From NCBI RefSeq assembly GCF_021738965.1, contig NZ_JAKKOQ010000010.1, positions 1 to 64,000 of the forward strand: a stretch of 64,000 nt of DNA, given 5' to 3'. This document shows, piece after piece, positions 7,020 through 15,515 of the stretch (the first letter of the stretch is position 1; every line of letters starts with the position of its first letter). The translations under genes were made by a program, and so were the position numbers. Origin of the DNA: Gordonia zhenghanii (lineage in GTDB: Bacteria > Actinomycetota > Actinomycetes > Mycobacteriales > Mycobacteriaceae). The notes under the pieces were generated by a model, which did not search any database, was not told where the DNA came from, and saw only the letters and a program-made list of their open reading frames with translations.

Positions 7020-7841
7020 CTACCCGCGCTCCACGGCGCGCGCCGGATCGGACGACCACTGCGAGTACGAGCCGGGGTACAGCGTCGCGGTGAAACCTGC
7101 GTGTTCGAGCGCGGCGATCTCGTGCGCGGCGGTGACGCCGGAGCCGCAGTAGACGATCACGTCACGATCGTCGTCGACGCCGAGATCGGTGAAGCGGGAA
7201 CGGAGTTCGTCGGCGGGCCGGAACCGTCCGTCGATGAGATTGTCGGACGTGGGTGCGCTGACTGCGCCAGGGATGTGCCCGGGGCGCGGATCGACGGGTT
7301 CCACCTCGCCGCGAAACCGCTCGCCTGCACGGGCGTCCAACAGCGGTGAATCGGTGCCGTCGACGTCGTCGACGTCGACCGTCGGCAGCGCTCCACCGGT
7401 CAGGACCACGGTGCCGCCGCGCGGAGTCGCGTCGCCCTTCGACAGCCGCATGCCGGCGTCGCGCCAGGCTCCGACACCGCCGTCGAGGATCTTCACGTCG
7501 GCGACGCCGCCCCAGCGCAGGAGCCACCAGGCGCGGGCCGCGGACATGCCGCCGTTGTCGTCGTAGACGACGACCGGAGCGAGTGCGTCCACGCCCCAGC
7601 GTCGGGCGGCCGCTTGCAGGTCGGCGACGTCCGGCAGCGGATGACGGCCGCGTGCGGGTTCGGCGGGCGCGGCCAACTCGGTGTCGAGGTCGACGTACAC
7701 GGCGCCCGGGAGGTGTCCCTGACGGTACTGCTCCGGGCCGTCGTCGCGCCCCAACTGCCAACGCACGTCGAGAACGGCGGGCGGCCTCGACGAGAGCATG
7801 GCCTCGGCCAATTCGTCGACGGTGAGGAGGACGTTCGACAT
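7020..7841 (-). CDS. Thiosulfate/3-mercaptopyruvate sulfurtransferase
   Basis: A 273-residue two-domain rhodanese. The N-terminal inactive repeat has 'VLDVRW' and 'GHLPGAVYVDLDTEL'; the C-terminal catalytic repeat has 'RPGHIPGAVSAPTSD' and the active-site loop 'VYCGSGVTAAHE' with Cys232. A C-G-S-G-V-T loop is the 3-mercaptopyruvate sulfurtransferase type rather than the C-R-x-G-x-R/T thiosulfate type. The reaction moves sulfane sulfur to thiols or cyanide in the cytosol. Length is normal. It follows the LLM oxidoreductase gene on the same strand with 4 bp between them, so they are probably co-transcribed. Confidence 0.85.
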   Translation of the reverse strand: MSNVLLTVDELAEAMLSSRPPAVLDVRWQLGRDDGPEQYRQGHLPGAVYVDLDTELAAPAEPARGRHPLPDVADLQAAARRWGVDALAPVVVYDDNGGMSAARAWWLLRWGGVADVKILDGGVGAWRDAGMRLSKGDATPRGGTVVLTGGALPTVDVDDVDGTDSPLLDARAGERFRGEVEPVDPRPGHIPGAVSAPTSDNLIDGRFRPADELRSRFTDLGVDDDRDVIVYCGSGVTAAHEIAALEHAGFTATLYPGSYSQWSSDPARAVERG

Positions 7842-7845
7842 CGGT

Positions 7846-8766
7846 CTACGCGTCCAACGTCTTCAGCAGGGCGCGGGTGCGCGCGCGAACTTCCGGATCG
7901 CGGTCGAACAGGATCCCGACGAACTCGTCGACGCCGAACGATGCGAGTTCGGCGATCCGGTCGGCGACCGTCGCTTCGTCCCCGACGATCGCGGCGTCGG
8001 CGGGACCGGTGAAGCCTTCGCGGTCGAGCATGGCTTTGTACGACGGCAGTCCGTCGTACATCGCGAACTGGCGGCCGGCTTCGGCGCGGGCGGCGTCCAC
8101 GTCGTCGGTCACGCTGACGGGCAGCATCGCCACTGTGCGGACGGAGCGTTCGGGACGTCCGGCGTCGGCGGCAGCCTGACGCAGCGTCGGGACGATGTGG
8201 TCGCGGAGAGTCTTGGGGCCGGTCATCCACGTGACGGTGCCTGCCGTGCGGCGGCCCGCGACGTCGAGCATCTTGGGGCCGAGCGCTGCGAAGTAGACCG
8301 ACGGAGCAGATGAACTCTCGAGTGTCAGCGCACCGCGGGTGGTGACGAGTTCACCGGCAGTGCTGGCCTTCTCACCGTTCAGTAACGGGAGGAGACCGTC
8401 GAGGTACTCCTCGGTGCGCTGCACTGGTTTGCGGTAGGAGACACCCCACATGCCTTCGGTGACCACCTTGTGGCTCAATCCGAGGCCGAGCGTCAGGCGT
8501 CCGCCGATGATCTGATTGACCGTCGTGGCCTGCTGCGCGAGCTTCATCGGGTGCTGGGACTGGATCGGGAGCACGCTGGTGCCGAACTCGATGTCCGGGA
8601 CCTCGCGGCCGGCGACGCCGATCACCGTGAGTGCGTCCGGCTCGTTCGGCATCTGGGTGGTCCAGACGCGTCGAAAGCCCTCCTCGCGCAGTTCGGCCAA
8701 GTTCGCGATCGCCTTGTCGATCGACAAGTTCTTCGCGTTGATCGTCCAGACGACGCCGACCTGCAT
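7846..8766 (-). CDS. LLM class F420-dependent oxidoreductase
   Basis: A 306-residue luciferase-like (TIM-barrel) oxidoreductase of the F420-dependent actinobacterial type. Family landmarks are 'EEGFRRVWTTQMPNEPDALTVIG', 'DIEFGTSVLPIQSQHPMKLAQQATTVNQIIGGRLTLGLGLSH' (the cofactor-cradling strands) and 'VYFAALGPKMLDVAGRRTAGTVTWMTGP'. The start is placed at the ATG at 8766, which has a GAGGGAG ribosome site. An upstream in-frame codon adds 11 non-conserved residues. It lies between an NAD(P)-binding protein gene and the sulfurtransferase gene, all leftward and closely spaced. Substrate not predictable. Confidence 0.85.
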   Translation of the reverse strand: MQVGVVWTINAKNLSIDKAIANLAELREEGFRRVWTTQMPNEPDALTVIGVAGREVPDIEFGTSVLPIQSQHPMKLAQQATTVNQIIGGRLTLGLGLSHKVVTEGMWGVSYRKPVQRTEEYLDGLLPLLNGEKASTAGELVTTRGALTLESSSAPSVYFAALGPKMLDVAGRRTAGTVTWMTGPKTLRDHIVPTLRQAAADAGRPERSVRTVAMLPVSVTDDVDAARAEAGRQFAMYDGLPSYKAMLDREGFTGPADAAIVGDEATVADRIAELASFGVDEFVGILFDRDPEVRARTRALLKTLDA

Positions 8767-8795
8767 GTGTGCTCCCTCGGGTTCTGCCAACGGTC

Positions 8796-9461
8796 TCACA
8801 GTGCGGCGAGTGCGACTTCGATCGGCACACTGCCGTCGGTGAACGCGATGTTCTGGCGGACCGATGACGGGGTGGCCAGCGCCGCGGCCGCGACGAGAGC
8901 GACATTGGCGCGCGAAGTGCCGGGCAGGTTCGCCGCGCGGATCGCCGCCGGGTCGATCGTGCCGGACGGCTCGTCGAGGGTCAGTGCGCCCGGCATGAGG
9001 ATCGTCCAGTCGAGACGGGTCTCCCGCAGTGCGGTGTCGGCTGCCGCCTTGGCCTCGGCGTACGCGAAGAACGGCTCATCGCTGGGCACGCCGTGATTGG
9101 GGCCTGCGCCAAGGTACGAGACCATCACGAACCGGTCGACGCCGGCCTGGCCCGCGGCCTCCATGGTGCGGATCGCAGCATCGCGGTCCACCGCGTACGT
9201 GCGGTCGGGATTGCCGCCGCCGGCTCCGGCGCTCCACACGATCGCGTCGAACCCGTCCAGGGCCTCGGCGAGTTGATCGCGAGTCGCGTTCTCCACGTCC
9301 AAGACGAGCGGGGTGGCGCCTGCGGCGCGGATGTCGTCGGCCTGGTCGGGATTGCGGATGACGGCGGTCACCGCGTCTCCGCGCGCATCGAGCAGCGGGG
9401 CGAGAAGTAGTGCGATCTTGCCGTGGCCGCCGATGATCATGATGTCTGCCATGACGGTCAC
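8796..9461 (-). CDS. NAD(P)H-binding protein (atypical SDR)
   Basis: A 221-residue Rossmann-fold protein of the NAD(P)H-binding (NmrA/YwnB-like atypical SDR) group. The dinucleotide motif is 'IIGGHGKIALLLAPLL', followed by 'VTAVIRNPDQADDIRAAGATPLVLDVEN' and 'FDAIVWSAGAGG'. 'FVMVSYLGAGPNHG' is the usual fourth strand, and 'DWTILMPGALT' is near residue 160. Such proteins act as reductases or redox sensors; the exact role is unknown. The listed start is a GTG; an ATG three codons downstream (9452) is equally possible and neither has a strong ribosome site. It probably leads the leftward cluster with the LLM oxidoreductase and rhodanese genes. Confidence 0.75.
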   Translation of the reverse strand: MTVMADIMIIGGHGKIALLLAPLLDARGDAVTAVIRNPDQADDIRAAGATPLVLDVENATRDQLAEALDGFDAIVWSAGAGGGNPDRTYAVDRDAAIRTMEAAGQAGVDRFVMVSYLGAGPNHGVPSDEPFFAYAEAKAAADTALRETRLDWTILMPGALTLDEPSGTIDPAAIRAANLPGTSRANVALVAAAALATPSSVRQNIAFTDGSVPIEVALAAL

Positions 9462-9539
9462 CGTACCGGGGGCGCGCGATCGACGCAGGTTCAGGGAGCG
9501 TTACACCTGCGTCGTGTGCCGTGGTGGTCGGGCGTTTCG

Positions 9540-10616
9540 CTATCGCAGCGGGACCGCCACATCCGACCCGCCTTCGTGGGTGAGACGGGCCGAGACCTGG
9601 ACCACCTGCGGACTCGGCGTGAAGCCTCCGGCGAACAGGACTTGCCCCTGGGCGAAGGCAGGCGAACGCTGCAGCATCTGCTGCGGCGCATAGCCGAATA
9701 CATCGCCGAGATCAGCGAGATCGCGCATCGAACTCATCTTCATCAGACCCAGGTTGTCGCACTGAGAGAGAGCGTTGGGGTGCACTTTGGACGGTCGCTG
9801 CGTCGACAGCAGTAGCCAGATCCCATACTTACGGCCCTCCGCAGCGATCTGCACGATCCGGTCGGTGAGAAGTCGCTCCAAGGGAGTCGTCGGGGTCGGT
9901 GGACATAAGTTGTGGGCTTCGTCGATCACCACGAGTCGGCCGACACGCTCGTCGCGGTGCGCCCACAAGTGGTCGAGGGCCGCGAGCGCCGTCGCCTGCT
10001 GCTCCTCCGGAGTGCCGAACGAGCCGAGGTCGACGACGGTCGCATCGGCCTTCTCGTCGATCACGTCGGTGACGTCGGCAGCTCCCCACGCCCACAGGTC
10101 CCAGTCGGTGACGCCGAGGTTCTCCAGTCGCATCGCGATCTTCTGGAACTGAGGATCATCGGTGCGGCGTAAAAGATCGACCAGCGGCTCGTCGATCTTG
10201 TCGATCTGCACGGTGTCGGTCCGCAGCATCACGTTGAACTCTTCGCGGTCGAGGATCGGATCGAGCTGCAGGATGGCCGCCCGCGATCGGATGTCCATGT
10301 CGACGAACCGCACTCTGAGTGCATGGTGATCGGCTCCCGGGCGCAGGACCCGAATGTCACGTCCGGTGAGTGTGGCGCCGTCGGACGAGGCGTCGTCCCG
10401 AACCGACCCGAGCTTCACGAAATCCGAATTCGGGTCGAGGACCACGATCGGCAGGCTGGTGTGGAGCAGGACCTGTTCCAGGAGGACACCGAGCGCATAC
10501 GTCTTTCCCGAACCGCTCTGCCCGCACCAGAAGGTGTGGCGATTCAGCTTCGAGGCGAGGAGTCGTGCGGGTTCGTCGGAGTCGAGGATGACACCGACGG
10601 GCAGGTCAGAGGACAT
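9540..10616 (-). CDS. HerA-like (DUF87) ATPase
   Basis: A 358-residue P-loop ATPase of the HerA/DUF87 (FtsK-HerA) type. Walker A, GQSGSGKT, is at residues 32-39. Walker B is 'GRLVVIDEAHNL' near residue 200. A 'LLLSTQRPSKVHPNALSQCDNL' segment carries the sensor and Arg positions typical of HerA-like helicases. It lacks the longer N-terminal HAS-barrel of archaeal HerA and has no NurA nuclease neighbour, so it is a short stand-alone form. The frame is open into the next gene; the ATG at 10616 is chosen because the domain starts there. It lies downstream of a LysR gene on the same strand. Its role (DNA translocation, defence or other) cannot be told from sequence. Confidence 0.7.
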   Translation of the reverse strand: MSSDLPVGVILDSDEPARLLASKLNRHTFWCGQSGSGKTYALGVLLEQVLLHTSLPIVVLDPNSDFVKLGSVRDDASSDGATLTGRDIRVLRPGADHHALRVRFVDMDIRSRAAILQLDPILDREEFNVMLRTDTVQIDKIDEPLVDLLRRTDDPQFQKIAMRLENLGVTDWDLWAWGAADVTDVIDEKADATVVDLGSFGTPEEQQATALAALDHLWAHRDERVGRLVVIDEAHNLCPPTPTTPLERLLTDRIVQIAAEGRKYGIWLLLSTQRPSKVHPNALSQCDNLGLMKMSSMRDLADLGDVFGYAPQQMLQRSPAFAQGQVLFAGGFTPSPQVVQVSARLTHEGGSDVAVPLR

Positions 10617-10678
10617 ACGAGCTGATGATATCCGGACATTCGGTTCATCGGCGAGAGTTCGCGAACACGACTGACGGC

Positions 10679-11560
10679 TCAGCTGGATCGCTGCACGATG
10701 AAGTCCGAGAGTCGTCGTGCTGCGGGCGCCAGACGTGCCGTCGCCGACGCGAGTCCCACGGTCCGGCGGTGCTCGCCGGACAGCGGTATCTGGACGGTCC
10801 CGTCGGCCGGGTCGTCGGTCACGGGCAGTAGGGCCACGCCGAGCCCGAGTCCGACGAATTCCCGGATGGTCGAGAACTCGGTGATCTCCACCGCGATCTG
10901 CGGATCGAATCCGACTGCCTGGCACCATGCCTCGGTCATCAGGCGAAGGTTGTACGTCCTGGGATTGGCGATGAACCGGTCGTCGGCGAGGTCGGCCAGG
11001 TCGATACGTGGCGACACGGCTAGTCGGTGGGTCGCAGGGACCGTCGCCCGGATCTCCTGGGTGGCGACGACAGTGTGCGGCAACCCGTCGGGCGGAGGAA
11101 TCGTCAGAGCGAGGTCGAGTTCTCCGTGACGCAAGTCGTCGACGAGTTCGGCTCCGTGGGCCTGCTTCAACTGCAGGCGTATCCCGGGGTGTGCTCGATT
11201 GAAGTCGGCGAGTAGGTCGGGCACGGTGCCATGCCCCATCGTCAGAGGGAAGCCGAATCGGACTGTGCCGTGCTCGGGATCGGCGTCGTCGGTCACTTCG
11301 GCGACGGCCGCCTCCAGTTCGGCGAGCGGTCCTCGAACCGTCTCGGCGAGGCGACGGGCTGCGGGCGTCAGACGTACTGCGCGACCGTCGCGCGAGATCA
11401 GTGGGATCCGCAGAGTCTGTTCCAACGCGTGAATGCGCCGACTCATCGACGACTGCGGGATGCCGAGCGACTCGGCCGCGCCGGTCATGAATCCGTCGTG
11501 GTCGGCGAGCGCGGTCAGAGCTCGCAGTTGGGGAGCCAGCTCCACAGTCCATTGATCCAT
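10679..11560 (-). CDS. LysR family transcriptional regulator (divergent from mqo)
   Basis: A 293-residue LysR-type regulator. The winged helix-turn-helix is at about residues 8-66 ('LRALTALADHDGFMTGAAESLGIPQSSMSRRIHALEQTL'), followed by the two-lobed periplasmic-binding-like effector domain ('GTVRFGFPLTMGHGTVPDLLADFNRAHPGI', 'FVGLGLGVALLPV'). It is divergent from mqo with 110 bp between the starts. That gap contains ATT-cggattgt-AAT near 11564-11577, a small dyad that could be its binding site. By position it may control mqo or itself; the effector is unknown. Confidence 0.85.
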   Translation of the reverse strand: MDQWTVELAPQLRALTALADHDGFMTGAAESLGIPQSSMSRRIHALEQTLRIPLISRDGRAVRLTPAARRLAETVRGPLAELEAAVAEVTDDADPEHGTVRFGFPLTMGHGTVPDLLADFNRAHPGIRLQLKQAHGAELVDDLRHGELDLALTIPPPDGLPHTVVATQEIRATVPATHRLAVSPRIDLADLADDRFIANPRTYNLRLMTEAWCQAVGFDPQIAVEITEFSTIREFVGLGLGVALLPVTDDPADGTVQIPLSGEHRRTVGLASATARLAPAARRLSDFIVQRSS

Positions 11561-11670
11561 ATTCGGATTGTAATCAGAGGAAATGTCATTGGACGGATTG
11601 GTTGGCCGCGGGCGATCGTGAGATGTACCGGGACGGTTCTTCCCGGGTTCTCGATTCGTCAGGAGGCATC

Positions 11671-13179
11671 ATGAGGAAGGTTTCAGGCCGACTCGCTGCG
11701 CTCGCCGGGGTCTCGACCCTTCGACTCGCTCCGCTCGCTCAGGACGGCGCTCCGCTCGACCAGCGGCGTGCGGAGGAGGCGGACGTCGTGCTGATCGGCG
11801 GCGGCATCATGTCGGCGACGCTCGGGTCAATGCTCGCAGTGAGCGACCCGGCGCTCAAGATCGTCGTTCTGGAGCGGTTCGACGAGGTCGCCGCAGAGAG
11901 CAGCGGCCCATGGAATAACGCGGGGACCGGGCACTCCGGTTTCTGCGAACTCAACTACATGCCGGACCCGACCGACGGCGCGAAACCTGCCGAGATCGCC
12001 CGGCAGTACCGGCAGAGCCTGCAGTGGTGGGCGTACCTGGCGCGCGAAGGCCTCGTCGACCCGACGCAGTTCATCCATTCGGCTCCACACCTGAACGTGG
12101 TGTTCGGGGCCGACGGTGTCGACTATCTGCGCGCGCGCCATCGGACGCTGTCGGCCGATCGGATGTTCGACACGATGGAGTTCACCGACGATCCGGCATT
12201 GATCGCGCAGTGGGCGCCACTGCTGATGGACGGTCGCGAACCCGGGGACCCGATCGCAGCGACTCGGCAGGACCGGGGTACCGACGTCGATTTCGGTGCG
12301 CTGACCAAGGCACTGCTCGACGTGGTCGTCGAACGCGGTGGGCAGGTGCGCACCGGACACGAGGTGCGCGACCTGACACGACGCTCGGACGGCGGCTGGA
12401 CGGTGGCCGGTACGACGTACGACGGCGGCCGCTTTGCCGTCGACTCCCAGCGGGTCTTCGTCGGAGCAGGCGGATTCGCCCTACGACTGCTGCAGAAGGC
12501 GCAGATTCCGGAAGTGCGCGGGTACGCGGTGCTCCCCGTCGGCGCGGCGTTCTTCCGCACCGCAGACGACGACGCCGTCGCCCGCCACGACGTGAAGGTC
12601 TACGGGCAGGCGGAGTTCGGAGCGCCGCCGATGTCGGTGCCGCATCTGGATCGTCGATTCGTCGACGGGCACGGCTACCTCATGTTCGGGCCATATGCGA
12701 CGTTCAGCACCAAGCTGTTGCGGAACGGCTCGCTCACCGACTTCTTCACCACGCTGCGCTGGCACAACCTGCGGGCGATCGCATCGGCGGCGCTGCACAG
12801 CCTTGACCTGGTGCGGTACCTGATCGGTCAACTCGCTGCCCGACCGCGACGCAAGTTCGCTGTGCTGCAACGATTCTGGCCGAACGCGGAGTTCAACGAC
12901 TGGGAGCTGATCCCGGGCGGTCAACGGGCCCAATTGGTCAAGCCGAGCCCGGGTGGAGGCGGTGAACTACAACAGGGGACCGAACTCGTCGTCGGCGGAT
13001 CCGGGACGATCTCCGGCCTGCTCGGCGCGTCACCGGGTGCGTCGACGGCGGTATCGGTCATGGCAGATCTGGTGCATCGGACCTTCCCGGCAGAGACTGC
13101 TTCGGCGTTGGACGAGGCGTTCGCTGCGTGCTCGGACCAGACGGCCACCGCCGAGACCCTGTTGGGGGCTCGGCGGTGA
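11671..13179 (+). CDS. mqo: Malate:quinone oxidoreductase with repeat-derived N-terminus
   Basis: A 502-residue FAD-dependent, membrane-associated dehydrogenase that oxidises malate to oxaloacetate and passes electrons to the quinone pool. The FAD motif is 'DVVLIGGGIMSATLGSML', followed by the Mqo hallmark 'SGPWNNAGTGHSGFCELNY'. The C-terminal 'GGGGELQQGTELVVGGSGTISGLLGASPGAST' is also typical. The ATG has a canonical AGGAGG 5 nt upstream. The first ~37 residues are longer than usual. Residues coded by 11711-11766 (STLRLAPLAQDGAPLDQR) come from a copy of the genome's intergenic repeat, so the repeat has become coding sequence. No other in-frame start lies between it and the FAD motif. Confidence 0.9.
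   Translation: MRKVSGRLAALAGVSTLRLAPLAQDGAPLDQRRAEEADVVLIGGGIMSATLGSMLAVSDPALKIVVLERFDEVAAESSGPWNNAGTGHSGFCELNYMPDPTDGAKPAEIARQYRQSLQWWAYLAREGLVDPTQFIHSAPHLNVVFGADGVDYLRARHRTLSADRMFDTMEFTDDPALIAQWAPLLMDGREPGDPIAATRQDRGTDVDFGALTKALLDVVVERGGQVRTGHEVRDLTRRSDGGWTVAGTTYDGGRFAVDSQRVFVGAGGFALRLLQKAQIPEVRGYAVLPVGAAFFRTADDDAVARHDVKVYGQAEFGAPPMSVPHLDRRFVDGHGYLMFGPYATFSTKLLRNGSLTDFFTTLRWHNLRAIASAALHSLDLVRYLIGQLAARPRRKFAVLQRFWPNAEFNDWELIPGGQRAQLVKPSPGGGGELQQGTELVVGGSGTISGLLGASPGASTAVSVMADLVHRTFPAETASALDEAFAACSDQTATAETLLGARR
11711..11766. repeat. REP-like repeat segment inside the mqo coding sequence
   Basis: TCTCGACCCTTCGACTCGCT, continuing with CCGCTCGCTCAGGA and CTCCGCTCGACCAGCGG, matches the inverted-repeat family seen at 19.4 kb (core CTCGACTCCGCTCGACCAGC in complement). 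Here it is translated in frame into the N-terminus of Mqo. Confidence 0.6.
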
Positions 13180-13202
13180 CGGTCGTCAGGTGACAGCGGT
13201 CC

Positions 13203-14438
13203 TCACGGGACCACGAGCGGCTCCGGATTCCGGACTATCGCCGACACGTCCGCCGCCCAGCGGATCGGACCGTCCGACGGCGTCCATTCCGCGACGAGTG
13301 ACGTCACCTTCGACGTCATCTGGGCGTCGAGCATGGCGAACGAGTCGCGGTAGTCGTCGCCCACTCGGCCGAGCAGCAGCCACCACGCCCAGGCGACAGC
13401 GCCTGCATTGGCGATGAAGTCGGGGACGACGGCGATACCGCGGGCGGTCAGATCGAGTTCGGCATCGATGGTGGTCGGCGCGTTCGCCGCTTCGACGATG
13501 ATCGACGCGTCGATCGACGCGCAGTTGTCGGCGGTGATCGCGTACGACACGGCGGCGGGCACCAGCACGTCGCACGCGGTGGACAGGACTGCGTCGCGGG
13601 GGAGTTGCAGCACGGTCGCCGAGACCTGGTCGCGGTCGATCTCGCCGAATCGGTCCCTGGTGTCGAGCAGAGCAGGGACGTCCAGACCGTCGGCGTCGTA
13701 GAGAGTTCCGACGGCGTCGGCGAGTGCGATCACCTTCGCGCCTGCCTCGTGGAGATAGAAGGCGGCTCCGCCGCCCATGGTTCCGACGCCCTGGATGGCA
13801 ACCGTCGTGTCATGTGCCGGACGGCCGGTGGCGCGAGCGGCGGCGAGAACCGCTTGTGCCACACCGTATCCGCCGATCACATCGCCCAGCGCGCCGCCGG
13901 GAGTGTGGGCGTGCAAACCAGCCATCACTCGTGCGGTGGTCGCCTCCGGGTTGCTCGAACGGGCGATCGCCGCGTGGTACGACTGCGACATTCCGAGGCG
14001 CGCGAACACGGTGTCGATGAGGTCTTGCGTCACGCCGAGATCCTCGGCGGTCACCCAATGGTGATCGAGGTACGGCTTCATCGCATCACAGAACCGAGTG
14101 AGGACGTCGAGAGCCCGCGGGTCCTTCGGGTCGAAGTCGATTCCGCCTTTGGCTCCGCCGACCGGAAGGTCGAAAGCGGCGGTCTTGTTGGACATGCCGT
14201 ACGCGAGGTCGGCGACCTCGTTCACGGTGCAGCCCGAACGCATACGAGTGCCGCCCGTCGCCATGCCCTGGACGAGCGAATCGACGACCAGCCACCCGAG
14301 GGCTCCGGTCTCCGCGTCGACCCATTCCATGCGCAGATAAGGCGAGCGCCGCCTGGCCGGTGCAACCGGTGCCAGGGCGGTGGGTGGCATTGAGACCGCG
14401 GGAACCGATCCAGGCCGTTCGATAGGTGTGAGTGTCAT
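13203..14438 (-). CDS. Glu/Leu/Phe/Val family amino-acid dehydrogenase
   Basis: About 411 residues of the Glu/Leu/Phe/Val dehydrogenase family, which oxidatively deaminates an amino acid with NAD(P)+. The catalytic-Lys region reads 'GGTRMRSGCTVNEVADLAYGMSNKTAAFDLPVGGAKGGI', with the P-x-G-G-x-K-G-G-I signature. The Rossmann domain has 'VAIQGVGTMGGGAAFYLHEAGAKVIALADA', and 'VVPDFIANAGAVAWAW' closes the active site. Two ATGs six bases apart are possible; I chose the second, because AAGGAGG is about 8-9 nt upstream of it and only 2-3 nt from the first. Specificity (Leu/Val versus Glu) cannot be read off. Divergent from a LysR gene. Confidence 0.8.
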   Translation of the reverse strand: MTLTPIERPGSVPAVSMPPTALAPVAPARRRSPYLRMEWVDAETGALGWLVVDSLVQGMATGGTRMRSGCTVNEVADLAYGMSNKTAAFDLPVGGAKGGIDFDPKDPRALDVLTRFCDAMKPYLDHHWVTAEDLGVTQDLIDTVFARLGMSQSYHAAIARSSNPEATTARVMAGLHAHTPGGALGDVIGGYGVAQAVLAAARATGRPAHDTTVAIQGVGTMGGGAAFYLHEAGAKVIALADAVGTLYDADGLDVPALLDTRDRFGEIDRDQVSATVLQLPRDAVLSTACDVLVPAAVSYAITADNCASIDASIIVEAANAPTTIDAELDLTARGIAVVPDFIANAGAVAWAWWLLLGRVGDDYRDSFAMLDAQMTSKVTSLVAEWTPSDGPIRWAADVSAIVRNPEPLVVP

Positions 14439-14494
14439 CGTCATCGCCTCCTTCTGTGTCCCTCAAGCATGGCGCTGACCTGCGGATACTTCCA

Positions 14495-14513
14495 CGTGTT
14501 GTTTGTGAACACG
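14495..14513. promoter_or_regulatory. Inverted repeat in the dehydrogenase/LysR intergenic region
   Basis: CGTGTT-N7-AACACG is a perfect 6-bp-arm dyad midway between the divergent dehydrogenase and LysR starts. Its size and position fit a LysR-type regulator binding site controlling both genes. Confidence 0.4.
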
Positions 14514-14555
14514 ATTGTTCGCTTTAACCGATCACTGCGACCTACTCTTGGAGGC

Positions 14556-15515
14556 ATGGAGGTCACCCTGCATCGTCTGAAGCTGCTGCGGGAACTGCGG
14601 CGCCGCGGCACGGTCCGTGCGGTCGCCGACGTCCTCCACTACTCGACGTCGACGGTGTCCCAGCAGTTGTCGCTGCTCGAGCGTGAAGCGGGGGCCGATC
14701 TGTTCGCTCGCCACGGTCGGCGCATCGTGTTGACCGAAGCAGGCGAACTCCTCGCCGACCACGCCGACGCAATCCTCGACGCCGTCGACAACGCCGGAAC
14801 CGCGATCGAATCGCTGCGCGACGGTTCCGCCGCGACCCTGCATGCGGGGGTGTGGGCGTCGGTTGCGATGGGGCTGTTACCGACCGGGCTGTCGCTGTTG
14901 GCCGAGCGGTCGCCCGGCATCGTCGTGCACTCGGTGGAACTCATGCCCGAAGCCGGTTCGGACGCCGTCCGCGACGGATCGTTGGACGTAGCATTCGTCA
15001 TCGACTACTCGAACTACGCTATGCCGCGCACCCCGATGCTGACGCGGCGACTGGTCGCCGTCGAACAGATCCAGGTCGCGGCCCGGACTGGCGCGCTCGG
15101 TCCGGAGCCGGTCGACCTGGCGTCCATCGCATCTGACCCGTGGATCCTCTCGGACGCCCGGTCGCACTTCGGTCGTTCGGTCCGGATCGCTTGTCGTGAC
15201 GCGGGATTCGAGCCAGAGGTTCGGCACGTGGTCGGCGAGCAGTCGACCGCGATGACGCTCGCCGCGGCCGGCCTCGGCGTGACCCTGGTGTCCGATCTGG
15301 CCGCGCGAGCGGCACCGCCCGGAGTGGAGTTGACACCGCTCGCCGTCCCGCTCGCGAGGAATCTGTCGATCACGTACCGAGTCCGCGACGAGCAGCGGTG
15401 GCCGGTCCGACGGTTCGTCGAAGCGATGGTCGACGCCGCACGCGATGCCGGACTGCAGACGCCCCAGCCGGTCACTCCGCAGGCGCAGACGCGGGAACCT
15501 CAGCCCGAGACGTAA
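14556..15515 (+). CDS. LysR family transcriptional regulator
   Basis: A 319-residue LysR-type regulator. The HTH is at about residues 1-62 ('HRLKLLRELRRRGTVRAVADVLHYSTSTVSQQLSLLEREAGADLF'), with the actinobacterial Y-S-x-S-T/A-V-S-Q-Q-L recognition helix. The effector domain follows ('LHAGVWASVAMGLLPTGLSLLAERSPGI', 'STAMTLAAAGLGVTLVSDLAAR'). The upstream frame is open, but the ATG at 14556 is preceded by TTGGAGG and begins the conserved domain. Divergent from the amino-acid dehydrogenase gene and a likely regulator of it. The last ~20 residues are Pro/Thr-rich and overlap the convergent 2-hydroxyacid dehydrogenase gene by 16 bp. Confidence 0.85.
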   Translation: MEVTLHRLKLLRELRRRGTVRAVADVLHYSTSTVSQQLSLLEREAGADLFARHGRRIVLTEAGELLADHADAILDAVDNAGTAIESLRDGSAATLHAGVWASVAMGLLPTGLSLLAERSPGIVVHSVELMPEAGSDAVRDGSLDVAFVIDYSNYAMPRTPMLTRRLVAVEQIQVAARTGALGPEPVDLASIASDPWILSDARSHFGRSVRIACRDAGFEPEVRHVVGEQSTAMTLAAAGLGVTLVSDLAARAAPPGVELTPLAVPLARNLSITYRVRDEQRWPVRRFVEAMVDAARDAGLQTPQPVTPQAQTREPQPET

